Assembly (NCBI GenBank): GCA_017893485.1
Contig: CM030367.1
Location: 90,655,121-90,719,120, forward strand
DNA length: 64,000 nucleotides
DNA from: Hemerocallis citrina
Lineage: Eukaryota > Streptophyta > Magnoliopsida > Asparagales > Asphodelaceae
Reading direction: 5' to 3'
This document shows positions 1-11,091 of this stretch, in pieces. The notes below the pieces were generated by a model that worked only from the letters and a program-made list of their open reading frames with translations, was not told the origin of the DNA and ran no database searches. Positions within the stretch are counted from its first letter, which is position 1. Each line of letters begins with the position of its first letter. A program made the translations under genes and the position numbers.

Positions 1-761
1 TAATTAATTTTTTAATCATTTTTTTTATTTTTTAAACTAATTATTTTTCACATAGCCATACATGTCATTTTACCATATTATGAATTTAATATTATTTTTC
101 ACTTAGCCCATGCATGCCACTCTACAATATTTTTTCAATGTTCTATGGTACATCATATTTTCCTGTTTATGATAAATTTCTAACCAAATCTTCAAGTGCA
201 TATGATTATTCTATATTTTATGCTTCCAACTAGTATTTTCATATGCATATATTCATCATCACTTCATTCTGATCGTGTTCTATAATATATCATATTTATC
301 ACTTTGTGATAATGTAATCTTCAAGTGCATATACATGTTTGCTTTGTTTGCTTTGTTTGCTTTGTTTGCTTCTTTTCTCTTTCTTCTAAATTTTGTATAT
401 GTTGATGAAAGGAATATTAAGGTTGTCTTCAAAAAGAAAAAAATATAAGGGACGTTTGATAAAATCAAAATGTATCCATGAAAGCATTCAAAATAGCATT
501 ATACAGTTACTTCAATTATGTCAGCTCAATATTTCCTCGAAATGTACATAAACTCAACGTGTGTTTGCTTATATGTTTTGAACATATTCTTTTTTTTGTT
601 CTATTCCTCTTTAATTCTCACATTCATCATTTTCATCCTCTCAGATAATATATAATTCAGAATAAAATCATTGCCGCTTCTTCCTTAGAGTTTGTTTGAG
701 TTCATTTTTGCCAGGAGGCATTTCATGTAAAATGCGTACATTATCAATTAATTCTTTTTTG
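1..761. other. AT-rich non-coding DNA
   Basis: I see no gene here. The stretch is AT-rich with frequent stops in all frames. The only clear structure is a 9-bp tandem repeat near 337-372, plus the 8-bp target duplication (CTTTTTTG, 754-761) of the hAT element that follows. It could be intergenic DNA or intron of the minus-strand MUS81 gene whose exons appear further right, but nothing in it decides between these. Confidence 0.6.
337..372. repeat. 9-bp tandem repeat (GTTTGCTTT)n
   Basis: Four near-perfect copies of GTTTGCTTT stand head to tail. On the opposite strand this reads as a run of Ala-Asn-Lys codons in a short chance ORF, which I do not regard as a gene. Confidence 0.85.
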
Positions 762-1614
762 CAGTGTTCTAAATGGCGACCGCCTCGGACCCCTAGGTGG
801 CGCATGGGCGCTCAAGTGGAAGAGAACGTTTGCCATAGGCGGTGGTCTAGGCGGTTGGAGGCGATTAGGCGGTCATCTTGTTGAATAGGCATCTGTGATG
901 CTAATCAGGCAGACGCCTGATGTCCAACGCCCAGATGTTTTTTATTTTTATTTTTATTTTAAATACTATAAAATAACAAAAAAAAGAGAACTACTATTAA
1001 TCTATTATGTACTATGTATGGATCTTTAATATTAGTGGAATTGTTTTCACCTTTTTTAGTATTATTGATGATGGATTGCACATATTATACCTATTATACA
1101 TTAAAATAGCACATATTACACATGAGTAATGCTAGAGCCACTACCAATTTCACTACCATTTTCTTCACTACCTTAGGTGGCATACTCCTATTGGAGAGTT
1201 CTCCCACCTACTCTATCATTCCCTACCTATTGGGATGTGCCACCTAAGGTAGTGAAGAAAATGGTAGTGAAATTGGTAGTGGCTCTAGCATTACTCATTA
1301 CACATATTACACATATTGGTATATTGCACATATTACAATTGGACAATTATTATTTTTTTTAATTGCACATATTGCACATATTTACACATTAATTGCATGA
1401 GGATGTTTTTTTTGTGTAAACACCCTTTAAGTACACATATTACACAAGAACATGATGAATATTTTGCAATTGCATTGCATAATTATACTTACGATTGAAG
1501 AATATGGGCTGAAATTAACTAAATCGGCAAACAAAATTCAACCACCTAGGCACTGCCTAGGCGCTAGGCACCCCTTGACCGAACCGCCACCGTCTAACGC
1601 CGTTTACAACCTTG
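762..1614. mobile_element. Non-autonomous hAT transposon (CAGTGTTCTAAA family, copy 1)
   Basis: The left end reads CAGTGTTCTAAATGGCG and the right end, reversed, reads CAAGGTTGTAAACGGCG, giving an imperfect terminal inverted repeat. The 8-bp sequence CTTTTTTG flanks both sides exactly (754-761 and 1615-1622), which is diagnostic for the hAT superfamily. Both ends are rich in CCTAGGCG-type subterminal motifs. The interior has no transposase and is low-complexity AT-rich DNA. It carries a nested 173-bp MITE. A second member of the same family, with matching ends, lies at 18772-19810. Confidence 0.88.
1124..1296. mobile_element. 173-bp Mutator-type MITE, copy 1
   Basis: This is a nearly perfect foldback element. 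The left arm starts GAGTAATGCTAGAGCC and the right arm is its reverse complement, with matching arms of about 57 bp around a short centre. The 9-bp sequence ATTACACAT flanks both sides (1115-1123 and 1297-1305), as expected for Mutator-like transposition, though the flanks are themselves repetitive. The copy at 4039-4211 has the same length and also a perfect 9-bp duplication, which supports the assignment. It is non-coding and relies on a transposase from elsewhere. Confidence 0.88.
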
Positions 1615-1859
1615 CTTTTTTGGAAGCATATATATTTAAAAAATTTATTTAAATAGTTTGTCCTTCAAGGATCCAACTTTGTTTGCATTTAAATATTTGT
1701 CATTTTTATTTTGTCAACTTGCAAAATGCCCCATTTGAGAACTTGCTTAGGGCCCCCTGAAACTCAAATACGCCCATGTACTCTTCTTAAGGGTTTAAAC
1801 CCGTTAAGTATATTCCATTAATTTAATGGAAACCTTAACGGCAGGTGTTTTTCGTCAAT

Positions 1860-1960
1860 ATTTAAAAACTTCGGGTGCTATTTGGGTATTTTAAAAACGT
1901 TGGGTGCCATTTGGAAATTAGTATAAACTTTGGGTGTCATTTGGTCATTTCCCCATAAAA
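1860..1960. repeat. Imperfect tandem repeat, about 35 bp x 3
   Basis: Three successive variants of a unit containing CTTTGGGTGNCATTTGG occur in direct orientation. The copies differ at several positions. No coding potential is visible. Confidence 0.55.
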
Positions 1961-1974
1961 ACAATAATAATGTT

Positions 1975-2160
1975 ACACGTTGCGTACACTATTTACGCGA
2001 TGTATCTTATCTCAAATAGCGTACGCTATGTATAAATAGCATACCGGTATGGAGGTACATGTGCTATGCATGTGCACTATGTAGCATTTTCCTCTACGCT
2101 ACGCTACATAGCGTGCTATTTCGCGCTACGGAGCGCACTATTTTCAACATTGCATCATAG
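1975..2160. repeat. Palindrome-rich GCGTA/TAGCG block
   Basis: The block repeats motifs such as AGCGTACGCTATG and CTACGCTACGCTACATAGCG in both orientations, so it could fold into several hairpins. Its ends do not give a clean inverted repeat or target duplication, so I can only suggest a decayed DNA-transposon terminus. Confidence 0.4.
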
Positions 2161-2869
2161 TTCATCATAGTTCAACCCTAACTTTCTAACCGTTGCCAAA
2201 TGCACCTCCTCGTCACAAGCCGTAACCCATTCTTCTCTCTTTCTCTCGCTCCTCTCTCTCGATCAATTACAAGATAGTAAGAAGGATGATGGTGATTATG
2301 AAAAGTCCAATTAGCATTGCAGAAGGCCCCTTTTTCTTCAATTTGTTGTTTTTAACTATAAAGGATGTTTGTTTTTTATTTCATAGATCTAAATGAGTTT
2401 CGCCTTTGTTATGATTTTTTTTCTTTTGATCTGATTTTTTTATTCCATCTTCACTTTGATTCATGAGCTTTCAGTTCTTTTTTTTTGGTTGTGAAGCTAT
2501 GTATCGGCGAGTTTCAGCCGAAACTTACAGAAACCAAAACAAAAAAGTCAAGTTTCAGCTGAAACTTCTCAAAACTGAGATGTTCGATACCGATACGTAT
2601 CGGACGATACCTAATAGCTTGGTTGATGCTACTAGCTACTGCTGTTGCTTCTGCTTTTTGGTCTTCTTCATACAATTGATCTACTTATCTTATTATGTGC
2701 TTTCCATAATTGCTTTGCTAGTTTATTGTAGCTGTTATAGTGAACTTTTCCATGGGAATTTGTAATATTGTCAATTGAATTATGTGCTTTTCAACTAACT
2801 TTTGTTTTTAATACGAATGAATTCTATAATGTAATTTGTTGAGATTTAGTGTATATAATCTTAATTCAT

Positions 2870-3000
2870 AAAATTTAAAATCCCCCCAAAAAATATGGTG
2901 CAACACAAGTAAGAGAGGCGTGTGCCTTAACTGGTGCTTTTTGACAAAGGAAATTTTTTGGATTTTAAGATTGTCTTCAGCCTTCCGCCTTTGACTACAT
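2870..3000. mobile_element. Degraded hAT right-end fragment
   Basis: The stretch resembles the right end of the hAT element at 4977-10100. It shares an AAATTTTAAAANCCCC tract, then a run with GTGCAAC, AGAGGCG and GCCTTAACT, and finishes with GCCTTNCGCCTTNGACTACA. The last bases (ACTACATTTAC) no longer match the terminal CTACACTG, and no left end or target duplication was recognised. It is therefore a truncated or strongly diverged relative. Confidence 0.4.
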
Positions 3001-4038
3001 TTACTGTTTCTATTTGAATCAGATCTTCTATAGAACATAATACCCCATTGGCCAAGAAAGATTTAACAAAATTTCAACCGACTCTTGATTAGTTCCAAAT
3101 TTCTAGAAGAGGAAACTCTGCACATGAGAGAAGAATACCATAATTTTAGGACACTTTAGATTCATTCATTCATTCATATTCCCTAGTCAAACTACAGGGA
3201 ACGTCACTAAAAGGGGAAACAAAACATTAGCTACAAATGAACTGATTTTGAATCAATTTGTCAACTTCCCGAACTACCATCACCAACTTCAAAGATGTAA
3301 CTTTTTTTTTCTATTTCCAAAATTAAGTGGAAGTTAACTACTATTATTTAGCCTAAGTTTAATAATGCTTTTGAGAACCCGAAAGCACCTTTTAAAGTAT
3401 AAATTACACAAACATTTTGCAATGCAAATTGAGCATTTGAGTAGATCTGCTGATAAAATTGTTTGAGGGCCAAGGCATACTTGTAAAATTGTGTATTGAA
3501 TGGTGTGTTGCGTATATGGTTATTGTATCATTTATCAATCATCGTGTTATTTTATTAACTATATAACTATATGCTTCAGAAATTAGAAATCCAAGCACAT
3601 TCACAACAAGGAATCATCGACAACCAAGAATAAGCGCTATAAATCTTGATATGCAAAAATGAGATGCATGCGGATGTAGCACTAAACTACTTGAAAGATT
3701 GCAATGTAAAATCTAAATAATTATGATTTCTTTTGACAATTTTTTTAATTTTGTCTCAAGAATCTGAATTATATTTTCTTCTTTAAGGTTCAATAAGTTC
3801 AAAATTTTGTTCTCTTGCTGAGCAATGTGGAGACAAAAATCCAAGCCTTTGGCTTAACAACCTCAAATATTATCAAAGACCTAAAGGTAGGGGGGAAAAC
3901 TTGCAAGAAATCTACAGTTAGACTTGGTAATCATATGACCCATGGCCCGTGGGCACGCGCAGGTGTACCCACATGGCCGCAAAAGGGTCGAGTAATTTTA
4001 AATTTTTGAAATTTTACCCGGCCTGGCCTGTTATTTCT

Positions 4039-4211
4039 GAGTAAAGCTTTAGTCACTACCAATTTCACTACCATTCTCTTCACTGCCTTAGGTGGCATAC
4101 TCCTATTGGAGAGTTCCCCCACCAACTCTATCTTTCCCTACCTATTGGAGTGTGCCACCTAAGGTAGTGAAGAGAAATGTAGTGAAATTGGTAGTGGATG
4201 TAGCATTACTC
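4039..4211. mobile_element. 173-bp Mutator-type MITE, copy 2
   Basis: It has the same length and arms as the copy at 1124-1296. It starts GAGTAAAGC, ends GCATTACTC, and is flanked by a perfect 9-bp duplication GTTATTTCT (4030-4038 and 4212-4220). It sits in the 5' non-coding part of the decayed hAT element. The arms have diverged slightly, mainly near the tips (for example AAAGCTTTAGT against AATGCTAGAGC). Confidence 0.92.
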
Positions 4212-4655
4212 GTTATTTCTGCAGGTTGGGCAGGAGGGCACCCATAATTTAAACCATAAAATAATACACAAATTGAATAAGTACCCAAACCCATTATATC
4301 TAACCGAGTTAGACCCAAATACTCAACAATATTTAATTACTTATGCACTCAAATACCCGTACGCGATACCCATGTGATTCAAAAGAACAAAAAAAATTTG
4401 AAACGCTCTCAGGCTCATTTCTCAACTCTCTGGTGTATATCTAGGGTTCCTTGCTTGCAAGTTGCGGTTGTATCTCTTTTCAGTTGAAGCCAGGTACCTC
4501 TCTCTCTCCCTCCCTCTCCCTCTCTCTCTATCTTTCTCTACTTTCTACGAGCAAATTGCAATGACTAATGTTTGGGTTAGGGTAGGGTTAAGATTTGTGA
4601 TTTGCTTTCATAAAATTAATTTTATGACCCTTTTTTTGTTGTTCTAGTCAATTTT

Positions 4656-4976
4656 ATGGCAGATTTCGGTGAATGTGCAAATCTTCATCAAGATTCTTCT
4701 CAAACTGGAAGTTGCAATGATAAGAAACGAAAAGCTACTATTTTGGATCTTTTGTGGTCTACAAAGATGAAAATAACTAGATGCAAAGATTGTTAAAGGA
4801 GTTACGTTGTTCGTAGTAGTAGCCATGGAACTTCAAATTTAATAAAGCATCATAAGAATTGCATAGGGCGTGATAACCATGATGTTGGTCAAATGCATTT
4901 GAATCAAGAGTTAAAATCTACGTTCTAGAAGGACGGACGAAAAAGTGCATCATGACAAAATTGCAAGAGCACAATG
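4656..4976 (+). pseudogene. hAT-1 transposase, N-terminal BED zinc-finger exon (broken)
   Basis: From the ATG at 4656, just after a splice-acceptor-like TTGTTCTAG, the frame reads a charged N-terminus with KKRKA. It then shows CKDC, a stop codon, SYVVRSSSHGTSNLIKHH and a final Cys. This C-x2-C ... H-x4-5-C pattern is the BED zinc finger that binds DNA in plant hAT transposases. Two stops interrupt it. The frame continues up to the point where hAT-2 inserted (target duplication GCACAATG) and resumes beyond it for about 38 bp before hAT-3. It is a fossil gene, clearly non-functional. Confidence 0.78.
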
Positions 4977-5944
4977 CAGTGTAGTTGAAGGCTCGCCTCA
5001 GGCTCAAGGCTCAGGCTTAACCGCAGTTTGAGCCTCAAGTCTCAGTTAAGGCTCCCCCTTTGTTTGAAGCTACACTTAGGCTTGCGCCTGGACACGCCTT
5101 ATGTAGCGCCCCGAGTTCCACACACTGGGAGCTCGTGATACTTACCCATAATCTTTACTTCAATGAGTACACAACACAGAAAAATTACAGGAAATTAGAA
5201 ACTTACATTGCGCAAGGAAATTTTATCCTACACTTGGATGCTTTCCGCAGCACGAGTCCTCTGCTCCACGATCAGCGATCCTGCAATTAGCAAACTGTGG
5301 GCACGTCAGTTGAATACAACTAACGCAACGCGGATGAAAACCACAATCTCCAAAATCCTCAACAATCAATATTTGATGCAGAAGAAAAATGTGAAAGTCA
5401 AATCACAAGTGTCGGTGTATGCCATGATCTAGATTCTAATGCACAACTCATATGCACACCATGCTCTTAATCTAATGCAAACTTGATTTGAAAATGTATG
5501 CATCCCATACTACATACTCCCCAAATCGAGTTCGTATTGTCCAGATGGTAGGGTTCAATCTCCCGCCATGCATCCTACTCTTGTACTCTTTCCTGTTTCT
5601 GACATTCATCTAGTGACTGGTAAGATTGCAGTCGCTCGGTCTAGTTTCGTCGCTTCAGTCAGAATCATTGGTTATGCCATTATGTATGCCGAGACCCTGT
5701 GGTCCTACGCCACTCCCCGGTCATACTCCGCCCGGCCCCTGTGGTCCTACGCCACTCCCGGACCTTACCCAAAAGTTGTTACGAACATAAAGGTGACCCT
5801 GCAGGTCCCACCTGCTCCACCAAGAGTCCTAGAGCACTGCTCTGCTCCCTGTTTGCATTAAACAACATAGAACCTTAGGTAGATTTGGAGGGTCCATTCC
5901 TCAACTTCCACCATACAGTCCTTATCACTAAATCCCAGAAATTA

Positions 5945-6000
5945 ACAGACGAGACCACGCTGCACGTGTCCCAGACGAGACCACGCCGCACGTGTCCCCT
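5945..6000. repeat. Tandem duplication inside solo LTR
   Basis: Two adjacent copies of a 26-bp unit, ACGAGACCACGCNGCACGTG followed by TCCC and a short joint, differ at one position. Just upstream (5690-5765) another short unit, CCTGTGGTCCTACGCCACTC, is also present twice. Confidence 0.7.
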
Positions 6001-6077
6001 TGACAGGAAAGTACAACGCCCAACTAGTGCATGTCCTTACCAATTATCCTAGTTTAACTTCTCAATTCACCAACTCA

Positions 6078-6560
6078 ACAAGTCTCATCTTGATTTAGTT
6101 AGGGTTCAACCTAGCCTCCAATCATGCTAAGAGTTGACGCACACATGCACCAAACTAGTGCATTCAATGTGCACCACACTTCACAACAAGTACGCATATA
6201 AGCATGCATTGATTATATACATACCCATGCATAATCGTATTTCATCTAACAATGCTTAATTCCTTCATTAATCACCACTTGGTTTCTAGGTGAAAATATC
6301 AGTACTCAAGGTCATATTATTCACATTTACAATAAAATATCACAATAAAATATCACTAACTAGGTTCAAAGTGAATCCAACCTAGTTGAATCTCAACAAG
6401 TCTCATCTTGATTTAGTTTGGGTTCAACTTAGCTTTCAAATCATGCTAAGAGTTGACCCACACATGCACCAAACTAGCACACTCAATGTGCACCACACTA
6501 CCATATGTAAATGTTCAAGTATGCATACCCGCATACACATGCATACGGTATTCCATCAGT
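6078..6560. repeat. Direct duplication, about 160 bp, spaced 315 bp
   Basis: The block at about 6078-6240, containing CAAGTCTCATCTTGATTTAG and a later CAATGTGCACCACACT, recurs at about 6393-6560 with scattered mismatches. The intervening sequence is unrelated. It is an internal duplication of the solo LTR and has no coding potential. Confidence 0.7.
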
Positions 6561-7439
6561 CACTGTATTCATTCTTACAATCTCTCCTATGCAACCAATA
6601 GTTCTTTACTACAATCTACTCAACTTTATCATGAGTTTCTAATTAGCTAAGCATGCAACTACAACTACTAAGCATATTACTACAAGTGTGTCATTTCATG
6701 CAATCACATCAATTTAAGCATTCGAGGAGTAATCTTTTCTACTACATTATAACTAAGCTTACTAACTCATTAGTAGCTTACTAATACAATGTTAGTAGCT
6801 TACTAACACAAAACTAGTAGTTTACGAACAATATATGTTTACTAACCATAAACAATTGGTTAGTAATTGGGTTACTACGAGGTCGAGTCTACATTTCTAA
6901 CTTTCTAACTTCTCACTATCATGACATTCTAGCATTCTATTCTACTAATTCACTACCATACTAACATATTAACTTACTAACTTACTAATCATTTCAACTA
7001 AGCTTACTAACATTATTAGTACAATGCTAGTAGCTTACTATCAAAATGTAAATTTACTATTCAAGATACTAACTTACTAATCATAAGGACTTTAAGCATT
7101 CAAACATGAAAATTTAATTAAACAATTCACTAATTAGACAATTACCGCACAAGACATCACAAAATCACATCTTTACACTTATACTATCATTCTTAACACA
7201 AAGAACAAATCTTTATTTATTCACTAGTATATTTATGCATATAAAATTTACATAAGTAAACACTCACTACAATTTCTAGCAAGCATTAATTATTCACTCC
7301 ATATATGAAGAAAAATAATAATAATAGTAATACAAGAGGTATGAAGAATACCCACTTTGATTGCTTGCAAGCTTCAAGTTGCTATCTTCTCCTCCTTGCT
7401 CCTGGATTCTTTCTTGACTTCTTGCTCCAATCCAAAAGT

Positions 7440-7960
7440 AGTAGTAGAGTGGTATAGTAGTAGTAGTAGGAGTTGTAGGTAGTAGTGAAGTAGTTGTAGC
7501 TAAGTAGTAATAGTAGTAGAAGTGGTAGTAGTAATAATAGTAGTAGTTGAAGAAGTAGTAGGTAGTAGTAGTTGTTGAAGAAGTAGTAAAGTAGTAGTAA
7601 ATATATAGAAAAAGAGATGGAAAGAAAAGTTGTTGCTACTGTTTGCTGTCGGCAGTAAAGAGAGAAAAGAGAGACGGAGAGAATTGTAGGAGTAGTAAGT
7701 AGTAGTAGTAGTAAGGTGGTATAGTAGTAGTATTAGTTGAAGGAGGTAAATAAATAGAGAAAAGGGGGAAAAGGGGACTGCAGCTACTGTTTGTTGCTGT
7801 CGGCAGTAAAGAGAGAAAAAAGAGAATGAGAGAAGTGTAGGAGTAGTAAAAAGTAAGGTAGATAACACATATATAGAGAAAAGAGGGGGACAAAAAACTG
7901 ATGTTGCTGCTGGCTGTCTGCTGAAAGAAAGAAAAAGAGAGAAGGAGAGGTGTGTGCAGA
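7440..7960. repeat. GTAGTA microsatellite and three-module purine-rich repeat
   Basis: The region opens with GTA-rich simple sequence (7437-7600). It then has three related modules containing GCTACTGTTTG, CTGTCGGCAGTAAAG and a purine tract AGAGAGAAAA, starting near 7633, 7783 and 7900. The long ORFs that run antisense through it are low-complexity Ser/Leu/Thr strings and I do not take them as genes. Confidence 0.7.
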
Positions 7961-8173
7961 AGTGTAGAAGGCTTAGGTGTCCCTACTTTTTGCACATAAC
8001 CCCCTCAAACTTTACGTAATTGCACTTAACCCCTAAATCTTATTGGATTGGGCTTTAAGAAAGAAAGTATTGGGCTTTTTAAAAGAAACATATTAGGCTC
8101 TTTAAAAAAATTAACCATACTAACATAAAATAATAGTGTAGTGTATGAAAAATAACAATAATAATAATGTCAA

Positions 8174-8175
<2 letters not shown>

Positions 8176-8234
<59 letters not shown>

Positions 8235-8254
8235 CATTGTATATATATATATAT
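8176..8254. repeat. (TA)n microsatellite
   Basis: Nearly uninterrupted TA dinucleotides, broken once by ACATTG. It lies close to the start of the minus-strand solo LTR. Confidence 0.95.
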
Positions 8255-9058
8255 TTTGTAAGAATTTTAGGGGTATTACACCTTAGCAAAGGCTCGAAGC
8301 CTGCGCCTCATGTAAAAGCCGTGCCTAAACATAACAGACCCGACCCGACCCGTCTTTACAATCCAACTCATTTTCAACCCTTCTCAAATCCCGTAACTCC
8401 TCCAATTCTCTCTCACCTTCTCATCCCCAATTCCAAACTCTAACCTCAATCTCCACCTCCATAACTCCTCAATCTGCACTCCTCTTCATACCCCCTCTCA
8501 ACAATATTGGCGGCGACAATGAAGTAGCTCGGCGGCAACACGACAGCATTCAGCAGATTGGCAGCTACATCGGAAGCAGATCAGCTGCACCGGCAACACT
8601 CCTACTCCTCAGTCTCCATACTCCCCACTCCTATTCTGGTTTCTTTCCTTTCTGATTTTACACTTTTATGGTTTCTTTCTTGGGTGTTCGTTTATCTGTT
8701 TTTGCAAGTTACTTGAAACAAAATTGTGAAGCTAGTTCATTCCATAATTTACTATTATCATGAAACCATGCCTTATTCAATCAATTGCATCTTATGTCCC
8801 TATAGAGCATGACCAAATTTTATAGTCAGCTAACTTTATGTAATTATTGTAATATTTCAAAATACCTTACCATTTACTAAGACTGTAATATTGTAATATT
8901 ATAGGCTCATTATTGTAATATTTAATTTGATACTATTATAGTTTTACTGTATGCTCAAAACTGTAATACTGTAATATTGCATGTTGTATGGTAAGTATCT
9001 TCATTACTGTATTACTGTAATATTGTATGCTCATTACTGTATGAAACTATGAACTAGG

Positions 9059-9145
9059 CAGTTAAAATCAGTTTTTGGAACTAATCGGTCTAGGAGCAAT
9101 TAGTAATTAATCGGTTAATCGGAAAAATCATTATATACATACATA

Positions 9146-9221
<76 letters not shown>

Positions 9222-9797
9222 CCTCATTATGTAGCAACCCTAAATCCTAACATAAAACTATTATGAAATAGGAAAATATAGTTATAGAGAAAAAGAAGAG
9301 AGTACTTGGTTTGAGCTGAGTTTAGATTATAGATGTGGGGCGGATCGGATTTGCTGGTCGGTTCCATACAACAAAAACAATCATGGAGGAGCAGCGCGAG
9401 CAACAAGAGGAAGACGTGCAGCAGATGCGGTCCGGGTCAAGTATGCGACGGTACAGGGGAGCGACGACAGGTCAGATTTGGGTTTGCTCGAGGAAGAAGA
9501 AGAGAACCAGTTTGGGTTTGGGTTTGCGTGAGGAAGAAGAAGAGAGCGGCGACATATCGGGTTTGGGTTTGCGCGATAACGAGAAGGGGTTTAAATTTTG
9601 GATTTGAATTTGAGTTTGGGCCGGATTAAGCCCAAATAATGCAAACAAGCATGAAAATTAGAGGAGGTGATTTAATCGGTTAATCGGCCACTTAAAATCG
9701 GTCGATTAACCACTAATCGGCCGATTATACCCGATTAAATCGCTAACTATTGAAATATTATAAATCGCTAAAAAATAATTGCTTAGCCTCCGATTTT
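9059..9797. mobile_element. AATCGG-type DNA element, copy 1 (3' truncated)
   Basis: It starts CAGTTAAAATCAGTTTTTGG and carries many AATCGG/CCGATT motifs at both ends. It has an AT-dinucleotide tract (9141-9217) and a unique middle around 9320-9630. It aligns by eye along its length with the element at 12059-12871, but its last 35-40 bp are missing: after GCCTCCGATT it runs into unrelated DNA. Short ORFs in the middle exist in both copies in different frames and look non-coding. The CAGTT end suggests a hAT relative. No target duplication is visible for this truncated copy. Confidence 0.65.
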
Positions 9798-10146
9798 CAG
9801 AGAAACAAATTGTATCACTTCTTCTTTGGGACAAGAAACACATTGTAGTTATACATTACAGGGGAACACAATGTAGTTTTACAAAAATAATAACTTACAC
9901 AGTTATCTTGGTCATTGTATGATAAATTTTGTTGCTATGATGTGATCTTATTTATATAATCTTATTATAAATTTTAAAAACCCCAAAAAGTAATAGTGCA
10001 CCTCGGTTAAGTGAGGCTTACGCCTCAAATTGCGTCTTGCACTTCTAGCTGTGTATGGGGTAGTAAAATTGTATTGCGCCTTACGCCTTCGACTACACTG
10101 GCACAATGAAGCATAATTATCCCTTCCTCATTGTAGAACGTGATGA

Positions 10147-11091
10147 TAGGGGTCGCTGATCATACCAAAATGAGCCAACCGACCGGTTTTCCAACCAAAC
10201 CAATCGATTCGGTATCGAAAAATTTGGTTACCAAAAGTACGGTACGGTACAACCATACCGAGTTCTAAAATCCGGTTCAGTTTCGGTATGAATATGGTTC
10301 GGTCGGTATTTTACCGTACCGTACCGAATATTTTCAATGCATGCGGCAACAAAAGGTATGCAAATGACTGTTTAAAATTATATCTGCTATTCTGAACTGA
10401 GAATTGATACTCCTCGTTTTATTTTAACTTTGCAGCATCTATTTGATAACCTGCTCACTATGTTGAAAGACGTGCAATTACTGCTTCAGTGTTTCAAGGA
10501 TAGTCATAAGAATACTTGCAATATGGCAAGAGATGAAGCTGACAGGGCTTCTTTGCTCGTTGATTAATTCATCCCAATCTTCTTGCAGTCTAAGGTGAAC
10601 TTTGTTTTGACTGATTAGCTTCAGTTTTGTTAAAATAGGCTCCCTACCCATGTTTTTATTAGTATTTTATGTTGCAGGAGTCATTAGATAAAACCCTCTT
10701 GGTGACGATGGTGGTGATGAAACTATGACTACACATGTACAACATTCACACCCTTTATAATTTCGAAACCAATGGAAGGATTGGTAACATCCAATTTCCA
10801 AATCCTCAACAATTTTGAACAGGATATCGAAACTTTGTGCACACAAATGCTTTTAGGAGATATGTGAAGGAGTCTTAGCTATATCATTTCATAGAGCTTT
10901 TAATCAAGGTATACCGAAGTTTCGGTATACCAAAGTTTTCCAACCGTACCAACCGAAGTAGTCAGTATACCGAAGTTTCGGTATACCGAACTTTTTGGTT
11001 GGTAACGGTTTGCATATTTTCAAAACGAACTAGTTTGGTATGGTAATGGTACAATGTCAAAAAGTCCGGTACCGTACCGAGGCCACCCCTA
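10147..11091. mobile_element. Non-autonomous hAT transposon carrying a host-gene fragment, hAT-3
   Basis: The ends are TAGGGGTCGC and, reversed on the right, TAGGGGTGGC. The flanking 8-mers CGTGATGA and CATTATGA match at six of eight positions. Both ends are filled with GGTACCG/CGGTATACC-type subterminal motifs, many of them palindromic. The middle (about 10436-10765) differs in character and shows intron-exon structure. It appears to be a captured piece of a cellular gene. The element lies in the hAT-1 transposase frame only 38 bp after the hAT-2 insertion. Confidence 0.8.
10436..10765 (+). pseudogene. Captured host-gene fragment with two exons
   Basis: A pyrimidine tract ending TTTGCAG precedes 10436. 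The next 159 bp (exactly 53 codons) read open except for one stop near the end, and finish CTAAG followed by GTGAAC. An 83-bp intron follows, ending TTATGTTGCAG at 10677. The next exon starts at 10678 with ESLDK and continues as GDDGGDETMTTH after a small frameshift. The translation includes LFDNLLTMLKDVQLLLQCF and MARDEADRASLLVD, so it looks helical and unlike any transposase. I do not recognise the protein family. The correct splice signals on both sides of the intron argue for capture from genomic DNA rather than from mRNA. Confidence 0.55.

Larger units (their letters stand above)
1623..3918. other. Non-coding stretch with decayed repeats
   Basis: No convincing gene is visible on either strand. 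The segment contains a three-unit imperfect tandem repeat, a palindrome-rich block and a degraded hAT terminus, each listed separately. From about 3010 to 3918 I see only AT-rich sequence with short homopolymers and a few CATT repeats near 3163-3178. It may be intron of the MUS81 gene, since no MUS81 exon downstream of the one at 16233-16290 was found in the window, but that is inference. Confidence 0.5.
5102..8280 (-). mobile_element. Solo LTR of a large-LTR Ty3/gypsy (Tekay-like) element
   Basis: On the minus strand it begins TGTAATACCCCTAAAATTC and ends CTCGGGGCGCTACA. The same TGTAAT-CCCC ... GGGG-TACA frame is seen in the LTRs of the Tekay-like element at 24663-43421. A perfect 5-bp duplication CCTTA flanks it (5097-5101 and 8281-8285). 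There is no second LTR, primer site or coding region between the duplications, so this is a solo LTR left by recombination between two LTRs. At 3179 bp it is unusually long. Internally it contains several tandem duplications and microsatellites, listed separately. Confidence 0.88.
4977..10100. mobile_element. Non-autonomous hAT transposon (CAGTGTAGT family), hAT-2
   Basis: The left end reads CAGTGTAGTTGAAGGC and the right end, reversed, reads CAGTGTAGTCGAAGGC. Perfect 8-bp duplications GCACAATG flank it (4969-4976 and 10101-10108). Subterminal regions are dense in GGCTCAGGC/GCCTTACGCC motifs. The body contains a 3.2-kb solo LTR (5102-8280) and an AATCGG-type element (9059 to about 9797). Subtracting these leaves about 1.2 kb without a transposase gene. 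The stretch 8286-9058 is pyrimidine-rich then AT-rich, resembling a leader, and holds no ORF I can support. The element lies within the transposase exon of hAT-1. Confidence 0.92.

Noticed and set aside
7500..7995. Two overlapping minus-strand ORFs of about 120 residues
   Set aside because: They are products of GTA/CTT microsatellites inside a solo LTR (Leu/Ser/Thr/Tyr runs).
9333..9629. Plus-strand ORFs of 90-98 residues in the AATCGG-type element
   Set aside because: Two overlapping frames are open at once, and the second copy at 12344-12634 does not conserve either. Probably non-coding GC-rich filler.
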